Positions 32,701-42,114 are shown, numbered from the stretch's first letter. The stretch: 64,000 nucleotides of DNA from Nevskia sp035651715 (GCA_035651715.1 DASRFD010000045.1:1-64000), one strand, 5' to 3'. A program made the numbers and translations. Notes: generated from the letters alone by a model not told the origin.

Positions 32701-35700
32701 ATGTCGCGATTTTCGCTGCGGTACCCGTTCTTCATCATCGTCGCCTGCCTGATCACCGCCGTCATGGGGGTGACCGGGCTGCTGAAGCTGCCCGTAGACC
32801 TTTTCCCCGAGGTAAAGATTCCGATCGTGGTCGTCGCCACCTTCTACAACGGCATGCCGCCGGAGGAGGTGGAAAACAAGATTACCGGACCGTTCGAGCG
32901 GTTTTTTACCCTCGGCAGCGGCATCGAGCATATCGAATCGCGCTCCCTGCCCGGCGTCAGCCTGATCAAGATCTTCTTTCAGCCAGGCACCGATCCCAGC
33001 GCCGCCCTGTCGTCGGTGTCGAACCTGGCGATGGCCGATCTGCGGCGCCTGCCGCCAGGGACCCTGCCCCCGGTCATCCTCAAGTTCGACGCCTCCAGCA
33101 TGCCGGTGTGCCTGATCACGCTCAAGGGCGAGGGCCTGAGCGAGGCCAGGCTGCGCGACCTGGCGCAGTACGACGTGCGCAACCAGGTGGCCAGCGTGCC
33201 GGGGGCATCGGTGCCCCAGCCCTTCGGCGGGCGCTACCGCCAGATCATGGTCTACGTCGATCCGCTCAAGCTGCAGGCGCACCAGCTCAGCGTGATGGAC
33301 GTGGTGCGCTCGGTCAACGACTCCAACCTGATCCTGCCGGCCGGCGATGTGGTGATCGGCCCCTACGACTACGCGCTGTACACCAACAGCCAGGTCGATT
33401 CGATGCAGGACCTGGACAACATCCCGCTCAAGACGGTCGAGAACGCACCGGTACTGATCGGCGACATCGGCCAGGCCAAGGACGCCAGCGCCATCCAGAA
33501 CAGCCTGGTGCGCATTGACGGCCAGCGCTCGGTCTACCTGCCGGTGCTCAAGCAGGGAGGCGACGCGAACACCATCGCCGTGGTCGATGGCATCCGCGGC
33601 GCCGTGGCCAAGCTTGTCGACATTCCCCGCCAGCTCGTCACCAAGGTGGTGTTCGACCAGTCGGTGTTCGTCAAGACCGCGATCCGCAACCTGCTGCACG
33701 AGGCCGGCATCGGCATGCTGCTGACCGGTCTGATGATCCTGGTGTTCCTGGGCAACTTCAAGGCGACGCTGGCGGTGTTCCTGTCGATCCCGCTGTCGGC
33801 GCTGGCCACCTTCTTCGTGCTCTCGCTGGGCGACAGCACCGTCAACACCATGGTGCTGGGCGGCCTGGCCCTGGCCTTCTCGCGGCTGATCGACAACTCG
33901 GTGGTGGTGCTGGAAAACATTTTCCGCCATCTCGAACTCGGCGCTACTCCGCAACAGGCGGCGGAGGTCGGCGGCAAGGAAGTGGCGCTGCCGGTGCTGG
34001 CCTCCACGCTGACCACCGCCATCGTGTTCTTTCCGGTGACCCTGCTGGCCGGCGTCAGCAAGTTTCTGTTCTCGGCGATGGCGCTGTCGGTGGTGATCTC
34101 GCTGTTCGCCTCCTACATCGTCGCCATGACGGTGGTGCCGCTGTTCTGCGCGCGCCTGATCAAGTCCTCCGACGTCCTGGCCCACGACCTCTCGGGTCAT
34201 CCGGCGGACGGGCACGAGCCGGCCGCGGCCGAATACGGCAGCGGCGGCGGCTGGGCCGGCCGCTTCAACCGCTGGTTCAACCATCGCTTCCAGCGGTTTC
34301 TCGGCCGCTATCGCCGCGCCCTGCTGCTGGCCCTGGCGCGGCCGGTGCGCAGCCTGCTGCTGATCCTGGGCCTGGGCACGCTGCTGCTCGGCGCGTTCCC
34401 GCTGCTGGGCTTCTCCTACTTTCCGCGCACCGACGCCGGCCAGTTCCTGATCAACGTCAAGGCGCCCACCGGCACCAGCATGGAAGGCAGCAACACGATC
34501 GTGTCGCAGATCGAGGACATCGTGCGCAAGGAGGTCAGGCCGCAGGATCTCGATCTGGTGCTGTCCAACATCGGCTCCACTCCGGGCTTCTCCTCGCTGT
34601 ACACGCCCAACTCGGCCTCGCACACCGCCTTCGTCGAAGTCGGCCTGAAGCAGGGCCACGGAGTCTCCAGCTACGAATATATGGACCGGGTCCGCGCCGA
34701 GCTGCACCGGGAGCTGCCGCAGGTGAAGAGCTACTTCCAGTCCGGCGGCCTGGTCGACGCGGTGCTCAATCTCGGGCTGCCGACACCGATCGATGTGCAG
34801 GTCAGCGGCAAAGACCTGCTGGCGGTGCACAAGGTGGCGGAGGAGCTGGCGCGGCAGATCCACGCCCTGCCCGGCGTCAGCGACACTCTGGTGCCGCAGG
34901 ACGTCGATGCGCCGGCGCTGTACGTCGATGTCGACCGGGTCAAGGCGGCGCAGCTGGGCTTGAGCGAGAAAGAAGTGGTGGCCAACATCATCACGGCGCT
35001 CAACTCCAACGCCATGATCGCGCCCGGTTACTGGATCGATCCGAAAAGCGGCAATGCCTACCTGCTGACGGTGCAGTACCCGGAAAACCGCATACACAAC
35101 CAGATCGACCTGCGCCAGATCCCGCTGCGTTCCAAGGACGGCAAGCAGGACACCACGCTCGACGCGGTGGCGAGGCTGCGGCCGGTGCAGGCGCCGACCG
35201 AGATCGATCACTACCAGTTACGCAAGGTGGTCGACGTCTACATCGCGACCTCGCGCGAGGACCTGTCGCGGATCGAGGCGCAGGTGCGGCGGATCGTCGC
35301 CGCCACCGCCCTGCCGGAGGGCATCCGCGTGCAGCTGCATGGCTCGGTGAAGAGCATGGACAGCTCGTTCCGCAGCTTCGCCACCGGGCTGATGCTGTCG
35401 ACCCTGCTGGTCTACCTGATCCTGGTCGCGCAGTTCGCCTCGTTCAAGGACCCGCTGCTGATCCTGCTGTCCATCCCCACCGGCCTCACCGGCGTGGTGC
35501 TGACCCTGTGGCTCACCGGCACCACTCTCAACGTCATGTCGCTGATGGGCGTGCTGATGATGGTCGGCATCGTCGTCTCCAACAGCATCCTGATCGTCGA
35601 GTTCACGCGCAGCCTGGTGCGCGAGGGCCGCCCACTGCGGGAGGCGCTGGTCGAAGCCTGTCAGGCGCGCATGCGGCCGATCCTCATGACCTCGCTCGCC

Positions 35701-35868
35701 ACCATCATCGGCCTGGTCCCGATGGCGCTGAAGCTTGGCGAGGGCAGCGAGGCCTACGCGCCGCTGGCGCGCGCCATCATCGGCGGCCTGAGCCTGTCGG
35801 TCGCCACCACCGTGTTCGTGGTGCCGGCCGCCTACTATCTGGCCTACCGCAGGCAGGCCGCGCCGTGA
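32701..35868 (+). CDS. RND efflux transporter, inner-membrane pump
   Basis: 1055 residues; the ATG chosen gives the typical MSRFSLRYPFFIIVACLITA start. Two internal repeats of a TM helix, a large periplasmic loop and several further TM helices follow, as in AcrB/HAE1-type pumps. PLSALATFFVLSLGDS and LIDNSVVVLENIF around residue 398 contain the proton-relay aspartate D398, with Asn at the next place. The C-terminal half repeats the layout (LMGVLMMVGIVVSNSILIVE). It exports an unknown compound using proton motive force. First gene of the order pump, outer-membrane channel, adaptor, which is not the usual adaptor-first order. GTGA overlap with the next gene. Confidence 0.9.
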   Translation: MSRFSLRYPFFIIVACLITAVMGVTGLLKLPVDLFPEVKIPIVVVATFYNGMPPEEVENKITGPFERFFTLGSGIEHIESRSLPGVSLIKIFFQPGTDPSAALSSVSNLAMADLRRLPPGTLPPVILKFDASSMPVCLITLKGEGLSEARLRDLAQYDVRNQVASVPGASVPQPFGGRYRQIMVYVDPLKLQAHQLSVMDVVRSVNDSNLILPAGDVVIGPYDYALYTNSQVDSMQDLDNIPLKTVENAPVLIGDIGQAKDASAIQNSLVRIDGQRSVYLPVLKQGGDANTIAVVDGIRGAVAKLVDIPRQLVTKVVFDQSVFVKTAIRNLLHEAGIGMLLTGLMILVFLGNFKATLAVFLSIPLSALATFFVLSLGDSTVNTMVLGGLALAFSRLIDNSVVVLENIFRHLELGATPQQAAEVGGKEVALPVLASTLTTAIVFFPVTLLAGVSKFLFSAMALSVVISLFASYIVAMTVVPLFCARLIKSSDVLAHDLSGHPADGHEPAAAEYGSGGGWAGRFNRWFNHRFQRFLGRYRRALLLALARPVRSLLLILGLGTLLLGAFPLLGFSYFPRTDAGQFLINVKAPTGTSMEGSNTIVSQIEDIVRKEVRPQDLDLVLSNIGSTPGFSSLYTPNSASHTAFVEVGLKQGHGVSSYEYMDRVRAELHRELPQVKSYFQSGGLVDAVLNLGLPTPIDVQVSGKDLLAVHKVAEELARQIHALPGVSDTLVPQDVDAPALYVDVDRVKAAQLGLSEKEVVANIITALNSNAMIAPGYWIDPKSGNAYLLTVQYPENRIHNQIDLRQIPLRSKDGKQDTTLDAVARLRPVQAPTEIDHYQLRKVVDVYIATSREDLSRIEAQVRRIVAATALPEGIRVQLHGSVKSMDSSFRSFATGLMLSTLLVYLILVAQFASFKDPLLILLSIPTGLTGVVLTLWLTGTTLNVMSLMGVLMMVGIVVSNSILIVEFTRSLVREGRPLREALVEACQARMRPILMTSLATIIGLVPMALKLGEGSEAYAPLARAIIGGLSLSVATTVFVVPAAYYLAYRRQAAP

Positions 35869-37214
35869 GCCGCGCCGTGGCCGCCCTGCTGCTGCTGGCC
35901 CTGCTGCCGGCAGCGGCCCTGGCCGAAGATGCGGCAGCGCCGGCGCCGGAAACGGTGCTGACCCTGGATGACGCCCGCGAGCAGGCACTGGCGCACAACC
36001 CGGAGCTGCTGTCCGGTGCACTCGAGGTCGGCATCGCCCGCGAGAACCTCGACATCGCCAGATCGGCCTGGCTGCCGAGCCTCGACGCCAATATCACCGC
36101 CGCCGGCGCCAAGGGCTACGGCCGGCGCGACGGCGCGCCCTCGACCGGCCTCGACCCGCGCCTGGCCGCCGGCGCCATCAACGCGCCCAGCGTCTATGAC
36201 CGCGCCGCCGCCGGCATCACGCTCAGCCAGAAGCTGACCGACTTCGGCCGCACCAGCAGCCTGATCGGCGGCGCGCGCTCGGCCCTGGAATCGGAGCAGG
36301 ACCGCTACGAGGACCGCCGCCAGCGCCTGCTGCTTCAGGTCACGGCCGACTATTTCGCCGCGCGCGAGGCGCAGTCGGCGGTGACCGCCACCGAAAAGAT
36401 GCTGCGCGAGCGCTCGCTGCTCCAGGACCAGATCAGCCTGCTGCAGAAGAACAAGCTCAAATCCGAGCTGGATGTGGGCTTCGCCAGCGTGAGCGTAGAC
36501 CAGGCGCGCCTGCTGATCCTGCAGCAGCAGAGCGAGGTCGACGCGGCGCTGGCGCGCCTGTGCAGCGACATCGGCGTGCCGGCCGGCCAGCCGCTGGTGC
36601 TGGCCGACGACGGCACCGTAATCCGGGCGCCGCCGCCGCTGCTCGACCCGCTGCTGACCCAGGCGCGCGCGCGGCGGCCGGAGCTGAAGAGCCTGCGCGA
36701 ACAGCTCGACGCAGCGCGCTCGTACGCCAAGGCCCAGGACCGCCTCGGCAATCCGACCCTGAGCCTGATCGGCAGCGCCGGCACGGTGCCCTACGGGGAC
36801 GACCGCCTGCCGGAGAACTACGCCGCCGGCGCGGTCAACCTCAGCATCCCGATCTTCGACGGCGGCCGCCTGCGCGCCGAGGCGCGCACGGCGCGGCTGA
36901 GGGCGCAGCAGGCCGCCGACGCCCTGGCCGACGCCGAACTGGCGGTGACGCGCGATGTGCGCGTGGCCTGGCTCGATGCCAGTTCCAGCTACCAGGGCAT
37001 CGCCGTGACGCGGCGGCTGCGCAGCAATGCGGAGCATGCGCTGGAGCTGGCCGCCTCGCGCTACTACCTTGGCCTCAGTTCGATCGTCGAGCTCAACCGC
37101 GCCCAGCTCAACGAAATGGACGCCGAGATCGCCCACATCCGGGCGCTCTACCAATACCAGGTCGCCATCGCCCGTCTCGCCTACGAAGCCGGCGGCGAGG
37201 TATGGACCCAATGA
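35865..37214 (+). CDS. TolC-family outer-membrane efflux protein
   Basis: 449 residues from the GTG in a GTGA overlap. Signal peptide cleaved at ALA-EDAA. Two tandem halves of long helices with short strands are seen, as in TolC/OprM: LTLDDAREQALAHNPELL starts the first, and RLGNPTLSLIGSAG and YYLGLSSIVELNRAQLNEMD are typical of the second. No lipobox, so TolC-like rather than OprM-like in anchoring. It supplies the exit duct for the RND pump encoded just before it. Confidence 0.9.
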   Translation: MSRAVAALLLLALLPAAALAEDAAAPAPETVLTLDDAREQALAHNPELLSGALEVGIARENLDIARSAWLPSLDANITAAGAKGYGRRDGAPSTGLDPRLAAGAINAPSVYDRAAAGITLSQKLTDFGRTSSLIGGARSALESEQDRYEDRRQRLLLQVTADYFAAREAQSAVTATEKMLRERSLLQDQISLLQKNKLKSELDVGFASVSVDQARLLILQQQSEVDAALARLCSDIGVPAGQPLVLADDGTVIRAPPPLLDPLLTQARARRPELKSLREQLDAARSYAKAQDRLGNPTLSLIGSAGTVPYGDDRLPENYAAGAVNLSIPIFDGGRLRAEARTARLRAQQAADALADAELAVTRDVRVAWLDASSSYQGIAVTRRLRSNAEHALELAASRYYLGLSSIVELNRAQLNEMDAEIAHIRALYQYQVAIARLAYEAGGEVWTQ

Positions 37215-38410
37215 ACCACGGAATCGCCCGCCTCATGAAACACATCAGCTCCCGCCCCGCCCTCGCCGTGGCCGCCGTCATGGCGGTGTTTGCCGTGCCG
37301 CTGGCAGCCTTCATGCTGAAGACGCCGCCGTCCGCCGCCGCGGCGCCGGAAGAGATCCTGCCGGTGGCGACGGCGCGGCTGCGTGACATCCGCCAGGTGA
37401 TCGAGGTGCCGGGCGAATTCAGGCCCTACCAGGAGGTGGACGTCGACGCCAAGGTGCGCGGCTACGTCCGCCAGCTCAACGTCGACGTCGGCGATGCGGT
37501 GAAGAAGGGCGAACTGCTCGCCGCCCTGGAGATCCCGGAGATCGACGACGACCTGCGCAGCGCCGCCGCCGCGGTCGACGTGGCCGAGCAGCAGGCGCAG
37601 CGCGCCCGCGCCCAGCACGAGGACGACGAGGCCATCTACCAGCGCCTGCTCGGCGTGATGCGCGAGCGTCCCGAGCTGATCGCGCAGCAGGACATCGACC
37701 AGGCCAAGGCCAAGGCCGCGGCCTCGCTGGCGGCGCAGACCGCGGCGGAGTCGGCGATCAAGCAAGCCCTGGCCGAGCAGACCCGGGTCCGCGACACCCA
37801 GGCCTACGCCCGCATCTGCGCGCCCTTCGACGGCGTCATCACCTCGCGCCTGGTCGACGAGGGCGCCCTGGTCGGCGCGGCCGGCAGCGGCGCCGGCAAT
37901 GCCCTGTTCCACCTGTCCGACATCGACCGCCTGCGCCTGGTGATGCAACTGCCCGAGTCCAGCGTGCCCGACGTGGCGGTGGGCCGCCGCGCGCATGTGG
38001 CGGTGGCGTCGCTGGACGCCGCCTTCGACCTGCCAGTGTCGCGGCTCAGCCACCAGTTGGCCGAGGCGACGCGAACCATGCACGTCGAGATCGACTTCGA
38101 CAACCGGCAACGCCGTGTCGCGCCGGGCATGTACGCCACCGTCGACCTGCCGCTGAAGGAGCGCAACCAGGTGCTGGCGGTGCCGCTGTCGGCACTGCGC
38201 GAGCACGCCGCCGGCAGCGACGCTGGCAAGGTTTACGTGCTGGAACCCGATGGCCAGGTGCAGGCGCGCCAGGTCACGGTGGGCCTCGCCGGACCGAACC
38301 ATGTGGAAATCAAGACCGGCCTCAAGGCCGGCGAGATGGTGGTTGTGGATGTGACGCCGCGGCTCGAAACGGGCATCCGCTACGTGGCGAAAAAAACAAG
38401 TGAGGGCTGA
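37211..38410 (+). CDS. HlyD/AcrA-like membrane fusion protein
   Basis: 399 residues, ATGA overlap with the channel gene. One N-terminal TM segment (about 17-37, ALAVAAVMAVFAVPLAAFML) anchors it in the inner membrane. The lipoyl/barrel-sandwich part (EVDVDAKVRGYVRQLNVDVG, and ICAPFDGVITSRLVDEGALV) flanks a helical hairpin with Ala/Gln-rich heptads (about 105-190). A beta-barrel and membrane-proximal domain follow. It links the pump to the outer-membrane channel. The adaptor is last of the three efflux genes. Confidence 0.9.
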   Translation: MNHGIARLMKHISSRPALAVAAVMAVFAVPLAAFMLKTPPSAAAAPEEILPVATARLRDIRQVIEVPGEFRPYQEVDVDAKVRGYVRQLNVDVGDAVKKGELLAALEIPEIDDDLRSAAAAVDVAEQQAQRARAQHEDDEAIYQRLLGVMRERPELIAQQDIDQAKAKAAASLAAQTAAESAIKQALAEQTRVRDTQAYARICAPFDGVITSRLVDEGALVGAAGSGAGNALFHLSDIDRLRLVMQLPESSVPDVAVGRRAHVAVASLDAAFDLPVSRLSHQLAEATRTMHVEIDFDNRQRRVAPGMYATVDLPLKERNQVLAVPLSALREHAAGSDAGKVYVLEPDGQVQARQVTVGLAGPNHVEIKTGLKAGEMVVVDVTPRLETGIRYVAKKTSEG

Positions 38411-38454
38411 AGCGGGTGCGATCAACCAAGCACATTTCGAGACAGGAGAGTGAC

Positions 38455-39936
38455 ATGAGCAAGCAGCTTCGCGGCAGTATTTTCGCCGCATTCGTCGGCG
38501 CAGGGATCAGCGGCGTGGCATACGCCGACGTGCTGCCCGACGATCTGGGCGTGAACAATCTTACGCATGAGAACCTGATGCTGGCGCAGGCCGGCGGCGC
38601 ATCCGCCGGCTCCGGCGGTGGCGGAACAGCGGCGGCGCCCAAGCGCGAGGCGGCGTACCAGGCCGGACCGCTGAGGTTCACCATCGGCGGCTTCACCGAA
38701 CTGGCCGGCATCTTCCGCAGCCGCAACGAAACCGCCGACGTGGCGTCCAGCTTCAACGGCGTGCCATTCGCCAACGCGCCGAACTACTACACCTCGGAGT
38801 TCCGCGAGTCCGGCCGCCAGAGCCGCCTGGCGCTGCTGGTGCAGGGCCCGTCCGACGGCGACAACGCGGCCGAAGCCTACTTCGAGACCGACTTCCTCAG
38901 CGCCGGCGTCACCTCCAACTCCAACGAGAGCAACAGCTACACGCTGCGCGTGCGCCAGGCTTACGCCAGGTGGACCAACCGTCCCTACGGCTTCTACGTC
39001 CTGGGCGGCCAGAGCTGGAGCCTGGCGACCATGTACAAGAACGGGCTGACGCCGCGCCAGGAAAACGTGCCGCTGACCATCGACGGGCAATACGTGCCGG
39101 GCTTCAACTGGACCCGCAACGCCGAGATCCGCATCGTCAAGGACTTCGGCGGCAAACTCGCGCTGGGCCTGTCGCTGGAGAACCCGACCAACATCATCAA
39201 GGGCACCGCCCCCGCCAACACCGACAGCGGCAACCCCGGCGGCAGCCTCTACAACAGCACCGCCACCTATTCCACCGACGTGGCACCGGACGTGGTGTTC
39301 AAGGTGGCGGCAGACCCGGGTTACGGCCATTACGAGCTGTACAGCCTGACGCGCTTCTTCCACGATCGCGCGCCGTCCACCCCGTCGGCGGTGGCCACCG
39401 AGAACAACAACACCACCATCGCGGAGAGCATCGGCGGCGGCGCGATCCTGCCGCTGCTGCCGAAAATGCTGGACTTCCAGGTTTCCGGCATCCTCGGCCA
39501 CGGCAACGGGCGCTATGGCTCTGGCTCGCTGGCGGATTCCACCTACAACACCGGCAACGGCGCTCCCGCGGCGTTGCAGGAAGAGCAGTTGTTGGCGGGC
39601 CTGGTCGGCCATCCCAGCTCCAGCGTCGACGTCTACCTCTACGGCGGCCTGGAGCATGAGCAGTCGGCCTGGGGCTACGGCGTCAGCGACAACTCGGCCT
39701 GCAACGTGAACTACGCCGCCAGCCCCGCGGGCAAGTGCTCCGGCGCCGTCGCCACGGTGCGTGAAATCACCGGGGGCTTCTGGTGGAAGTTCTACAAGGG
39801 CTCGCTGGGCTACCTGATGGCCGGCGCGGAGGGCGGCTATCTGACCAACGCCACCTTCGCCGACACCGCCGGCAATGTCGGCCATACCAACGACACCATC
39901 GCCATGGTCTCGTTCCGCTATTACCCGTTCCAGTAA
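38455..39936 (+). CDS. Outer-membrane porin
   Basis: 493 residues, ribosome site AGGAG, signal peptide ending at AYA-DV. The remainder alternates short aromatic strands and polar loops and ends in YYPFQ, one residue past the usual terminal Phe. GFTELAGIFRSRNETAD and VLGGQSWSLATMYKNGLTPR resemble general porins of gammaproteobacteria. It starts 44 bases after the adaptor gene, so it may belong to the efflux transcript or have its own promoter. The substrate is unknown. Confidence 0.8.
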   Translation: MSKQLRGSIFAAFVGAGISGVAYADVLPDDLGVNNLTHENLMLAQAGGASAGSGGGGTAAAPKREAAYQAGPLRFTIGGFTELAGIFRSRNETADVASSFNGVPFANAPNYYTSEFRESGRQSRLALLVQGPSDGDNAAEAYFETDFLSAGVTSNSNESNSYTLRVRQAYARWTNRPYGFYVLGGQSWSLATMYKNGLTPRQENVPLTIDGQYVPGFNWTRNAEIRIVKDFGGKLALGLSLENPTNIIKGTAPANTDSGNPGGSLYNSTATYSTDVAPDVVFKVAADPGYGHYELYSLTRFFHDRAPSTPSAVATENNNTTIAESIGGGAILPLLPKMLDFQVSGILGHGNGRYGSGSLADSTYNTGNGAPAALQEEQLLAGLVGHPSSSVDVYLYGGLEHEQSAWGYGVSDNSACNVNYAASPAGKCSGAVATVREITGGFWWKFYKGSLGYLMAGAEGGYLTNATFADTAGNVGHTNDTIAMVSFRYYPFQ

Positions 39937-39954
39937 CGGGCAGGGGCAAAACAA

Positions 39955-39985
39955 ACGGGGCCGCATCCGCGGCCCCGTTTTCTTT
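39955..39985. terminator. Bidirectional terminator between convergent genes
   Basis: ACGGGGCCGC and GCGGCCCCGT form a 10-bp stem around ATCC, followed by TTTTCTTT on the plus strand. On the minus strand the hairpin is followed by TTGTTTT. It ends the porin gene and the lipoprotein-like gene at 40001. Confidence 0.9.
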
Positions 39986-40000
39986 GACGCTGCGGCGCGC

Positions 40001-40756
40001 TCAGTATGAAATCGTCGCCACTGCCTTGAACGGCGCCACCTTGGTGTCGTCCCACACCTGGGTTGACCGCGGCGCGGTCAGGTAGCCCACCGCCTGGGTC
40101 GAGGTCGGGCCCCATAGGCCGGCCTGCACCGGCTGGGTCTTCAGTCCCCCGTCCTGGCAGCTGGTCATGCTGCCGATGGCCAGCAGGCGCAACTTGACCT
40201 TGTCGCCGGCATTGACCGCGCCCAGATCGACCGGCTCGCGCGTCGCCAGCGGCTGCTCCAGCGCCGGCAAGGCGTAGATGTCGCGGCCGCGGCCGTGGCG
40301 CAGGAAGCGGCCCGGCTGCGGTTGCACCAGGATTGCGCTGACGGTGCGGGGCTCGCCCCCATGCAGCGGGGTGATGACGAATTCCGCCTTCACCCCCACC
40401 TCTTCGCGCGAGCCGTCGTCGAGGCTGACCCCGGGCGGACATTTGCCGTTCTTCACCGCCAGCACCGGTCGGCCGGTGCCGAATCCGTCCTCGGTGACCA
40501 CCACGCTGCCTTCGGCGTGGCCGGAGGCAGTGATGGTGATGGAGCGCTGCGCCGCAGTAGGCGCCGCCTCGGAGGGACGGCAGACGAAGTCCTCCGGACT
40601 CCATTCCGAGCCCTGCTGGCATACCGGGTCACCGCCGCCGCCGGAGACCACCATGCGCTGCGAGAAGCGCGTGTCGGCGTCGGCGCTGCAAGCGCCCGCC
40701 ACCGCGGCCATGGCTGCCACCATGCCGGTCAAAAGATTTTTCCTGCCTTGCTTCAT
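40001..40756 (-). CDS. Exported protein of unknown function
   Basis: 251 residues from MKQGRKNLLTGMVAAMAAVA. Signal peptide with AGAC, which could serve as a poor lipobox (C23) or leave a Sec-cleaved secreted protein. The mature part has repeated beta-strand-like stretches (SITITASGHAEGSVVVTEDG, VKAEFVITPLHGGEPRTVSA) and several cysteines, but no domain I recognise. Convergent with the porin and facing away from phoU. Distribution unknown. Confidence 0.7.
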   Translation of the reverse strand: MKQGRKNLLTGMVAAMAAVAGACSADADTRFSQRMVVSGGGGDPVCQQGSEWSPEDFVCRPSEAAPTAAQRSITITASGHAEGSVVVTEDGFGTGRPVLAVKNGKCPPGVSLDDGSREEVGVKAEFVITPLHGGEPRTVSAILVQPQPGRFLRHGRGRDIYALPALEQPLATREPVDLGAVNAGDKVKLRLLAIGSMTSCQDGGLKTQPVQAGLWGPTSTQAVGYLTAPRSTQVWDDTKVAPFKAVATISY

Positions 40757-40974
40757 GATTCGTCTCCGATCGTATTGGGCCGCCGTTCGGGCACGGCAAC
40801 AGAGCCGCGCCGATTCTGCGGCCTGTGACCGGCTGCAAACCGGATGATTTCTCACGAATTTCCCACAACCGGGGAGAGGGATTCCGGGGGAATCGGGCGG
40901 CGACCGGGCGTCCCGGACCGTACCGGTGCATGCCGGCGGCGATCCGTGGGAATTTCGTGGGGCGGCCGACGGTC

Positions 40975-40980
40975 TTTAAT
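40975..40980 (+). promoter_or_regulatory. Possible -10 box of the small RNA
   Basis: TTTAAT at 40975-40980 with TTTCGT at 40953-40958 as a poor -35, spacer 16. It predicts transcription starting near 40987, right before the structured RNA. The -35 is weak, so this is tentative. Confidence 0.35.
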
Positions 40981-40986
40981 GCCGGT

Positions 40987-41094
40987 GGAGGGGCTAAGCT
41001 CCTCCCCGCTGACCCCGAGACGAAAACCCGTTCAAGGCCGGGGCCGTCTCCCATCCCAGTGGGCATTTAGGCACGTCTCGGGGTCAGTTTTTTT
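40987..41094 (+). ncRNA. Candidate structured small RNA with terminator
   Basis: About 108 bases in a gene-free gap. CTGACCCCGAGACG (41009-41022) pairs perfectly with CGTCTCGGGGTCAG (41074-41087), a 14-bp stem, followed at once by seven T (41088-41094), a strong Rho-independent end. The 51-base inner region can form GGCC-GG-GGCC and CCCA/TGGG mini-stems. Upstream, GGAG pairs with CTCC around GGGGCTAAG. No plus-strand gene follows, so it is not a leader. It does not match 4.5S, 6S, tmRNA or RNase P RNA by eye. The 5' end is a guess from the TTTAAT box. Confidence 0.5.
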
Positions 41095-41103
41095 CTTCCC
41101 CTC

Positions 41104-41136
41104 GAAAACGATCACGGCGCCGCAGCGGGCGCCGTG
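41104..41136 (-). terminator. Terminator of phoU
   Basis: CACGGCGCC and GGCGCCGTG form a 9-bp stem (41113-41136), followed on the minus strand by ATCG and four T. It lies about 65 bases after the phoU stop and is separate from the small-RNA terminator. Confidence 0.6.
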
Positions 41137-41199
41137 CCTGCCGGCTGGCATGTGGAGCCGGCCGGCGCGGGCACCCCGTTGCGGGGCGCCCGGAACACC

Positions 41200-41922
41200 T
41201 CATTCGCTGCTGCCCTTGACCTCGCGCTCCATCGCTTCCAGGCCGATGTGGCGCACGTCCTTGCCCTTGACGAAGTAGATCACGTATTCGGCGATGTTGC
41301 GGGCATGGTCGCCGATGCGCTCCAGCGAACGCACCGACCAGATGATGTCCATCACCCGGCGGATGGTGCGCGGGTCTTCCATCATGAAGGTGATGCACTG
41401 GCGCATCAGGGCTTCGTATTCGCGGTCGACCGACATGTCCTCGCGCGCCACGGCCAGCGCGGCGTCGGCATCCATGCGGGCGAAGGCGTCGAGCGCGTCG
41501 CGCACCATCTGGCCGACGTGGCGCGACAGATGGCCCACCTCGACCAGCGGCGCGGTGCCGGTCTCCTGCGAGGCCAGGTCTACCGCCATGCGGGCGATCT
41601 TCTCGGCCTCGTCGCCGATGCGCTCGAGGTCGGTGATGGTCTTGATGATGGCGTAGACCAGGCGCAGGTCGCCGGCGGTGGGCTGGCGCCGCGCCAGAAT
41701 GCCGCTGCACTCCTCGTCGATGAGGACTTCGAGCTGGTTGACCTTGAAATCGTTGCGGGAGACTTCCTCGCCCAGCACACCGTCGTTCTCCATCAGGGCG
41801 CGGGTGGCGTCGACGATCTGCTGTTCGACCAGGCCGCCCATGGCCAGAACGCGCTGGCGCACGTCCTCGAGCTCCTCGTTGTACTGGCTGGAGATGTGCG
41901 ACTTGTAGGACAGGGTGGTCAT
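41200..41922 (-). CDS. phoU: Phosphate-signalling regulator PhoU
   Basis: 240 residues, typical length. Two three-helix PhoU repeats are present with the metal-contacting motifs ITDLERIGDEAEKIARMA and SLERIGDHARNIAEYVIYFV. PhoU damps PhoR signalling when phosphate is plentiful through contact with PstB and PhoR. Here it is not behind pstSCAB, which is absent from the window, but stands alone after the OprP-like porin, with its own upstream Pho-box-like site. It is cytoplasmic and peripheral to the membrane. Confidence 0.96.
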   Translation of the reverse strand: MTTLSYKSHISSQYNEELEDVRQRVLAMGGLVEQQIVDATRALMENDGVLGEEVSRNDFKVNQLEVLIDEECSGILARRQPTAGDLRLVYAIIKTITDLERIGDEAEKIARMAVDLASQETGTAPLVEVGHLSRHVGQMVRDALDAFARMDADAALAVAREDMSVDREYEALMRQCITFMMEDPRTIRRVMDIIWSVRSLERIGDHARNIAEYVIYFVKGKDVRHIGLEAMEREVKGSSE

Positions 41923-42096
41923 GACGGGATCGTTCGCCAGCGGTTTTTCGTGTGACTTGTTGCCTGGTGGTCTTCAGGTGCCTTGCGGGCTCGGCCAGAA
42001 ACTCTGGCCCGCTAAATCCTGCATGGCGATTAAACCATCAATTCCAATGACTTGCAGGCTTTACCCCGACTCAGGGGACCACGCTATCAAGCTAAG

Positions 42097-42114
42097 ATTA
42101 CAGCGCAGTGACAT
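42097..42114 (-). promoter_or_regulatory. Pho-box-like site upstream of phoU
   Basis: Read on the minus strand: ATGTCAC, four bases, CTGTAAT, close to the PhoB repeat CTGTCAT. Ten bases further TAGCGT could be the -10. The site is about 175 bases before the phoU start and after the terminator of the porin gene, so phoU may have its own PhoB-controlled promoter. The long leader is unexplained. Confidence 0.45.

Noticed and set aside
40987..41094. 4.5S, 6S, tmRNA or RNase P RNA
   Set aside because: The known conserved cores, such as the GGAAGCAGCC-like SRP loop, are absent. I kept it as an unassigned candidate RNA.
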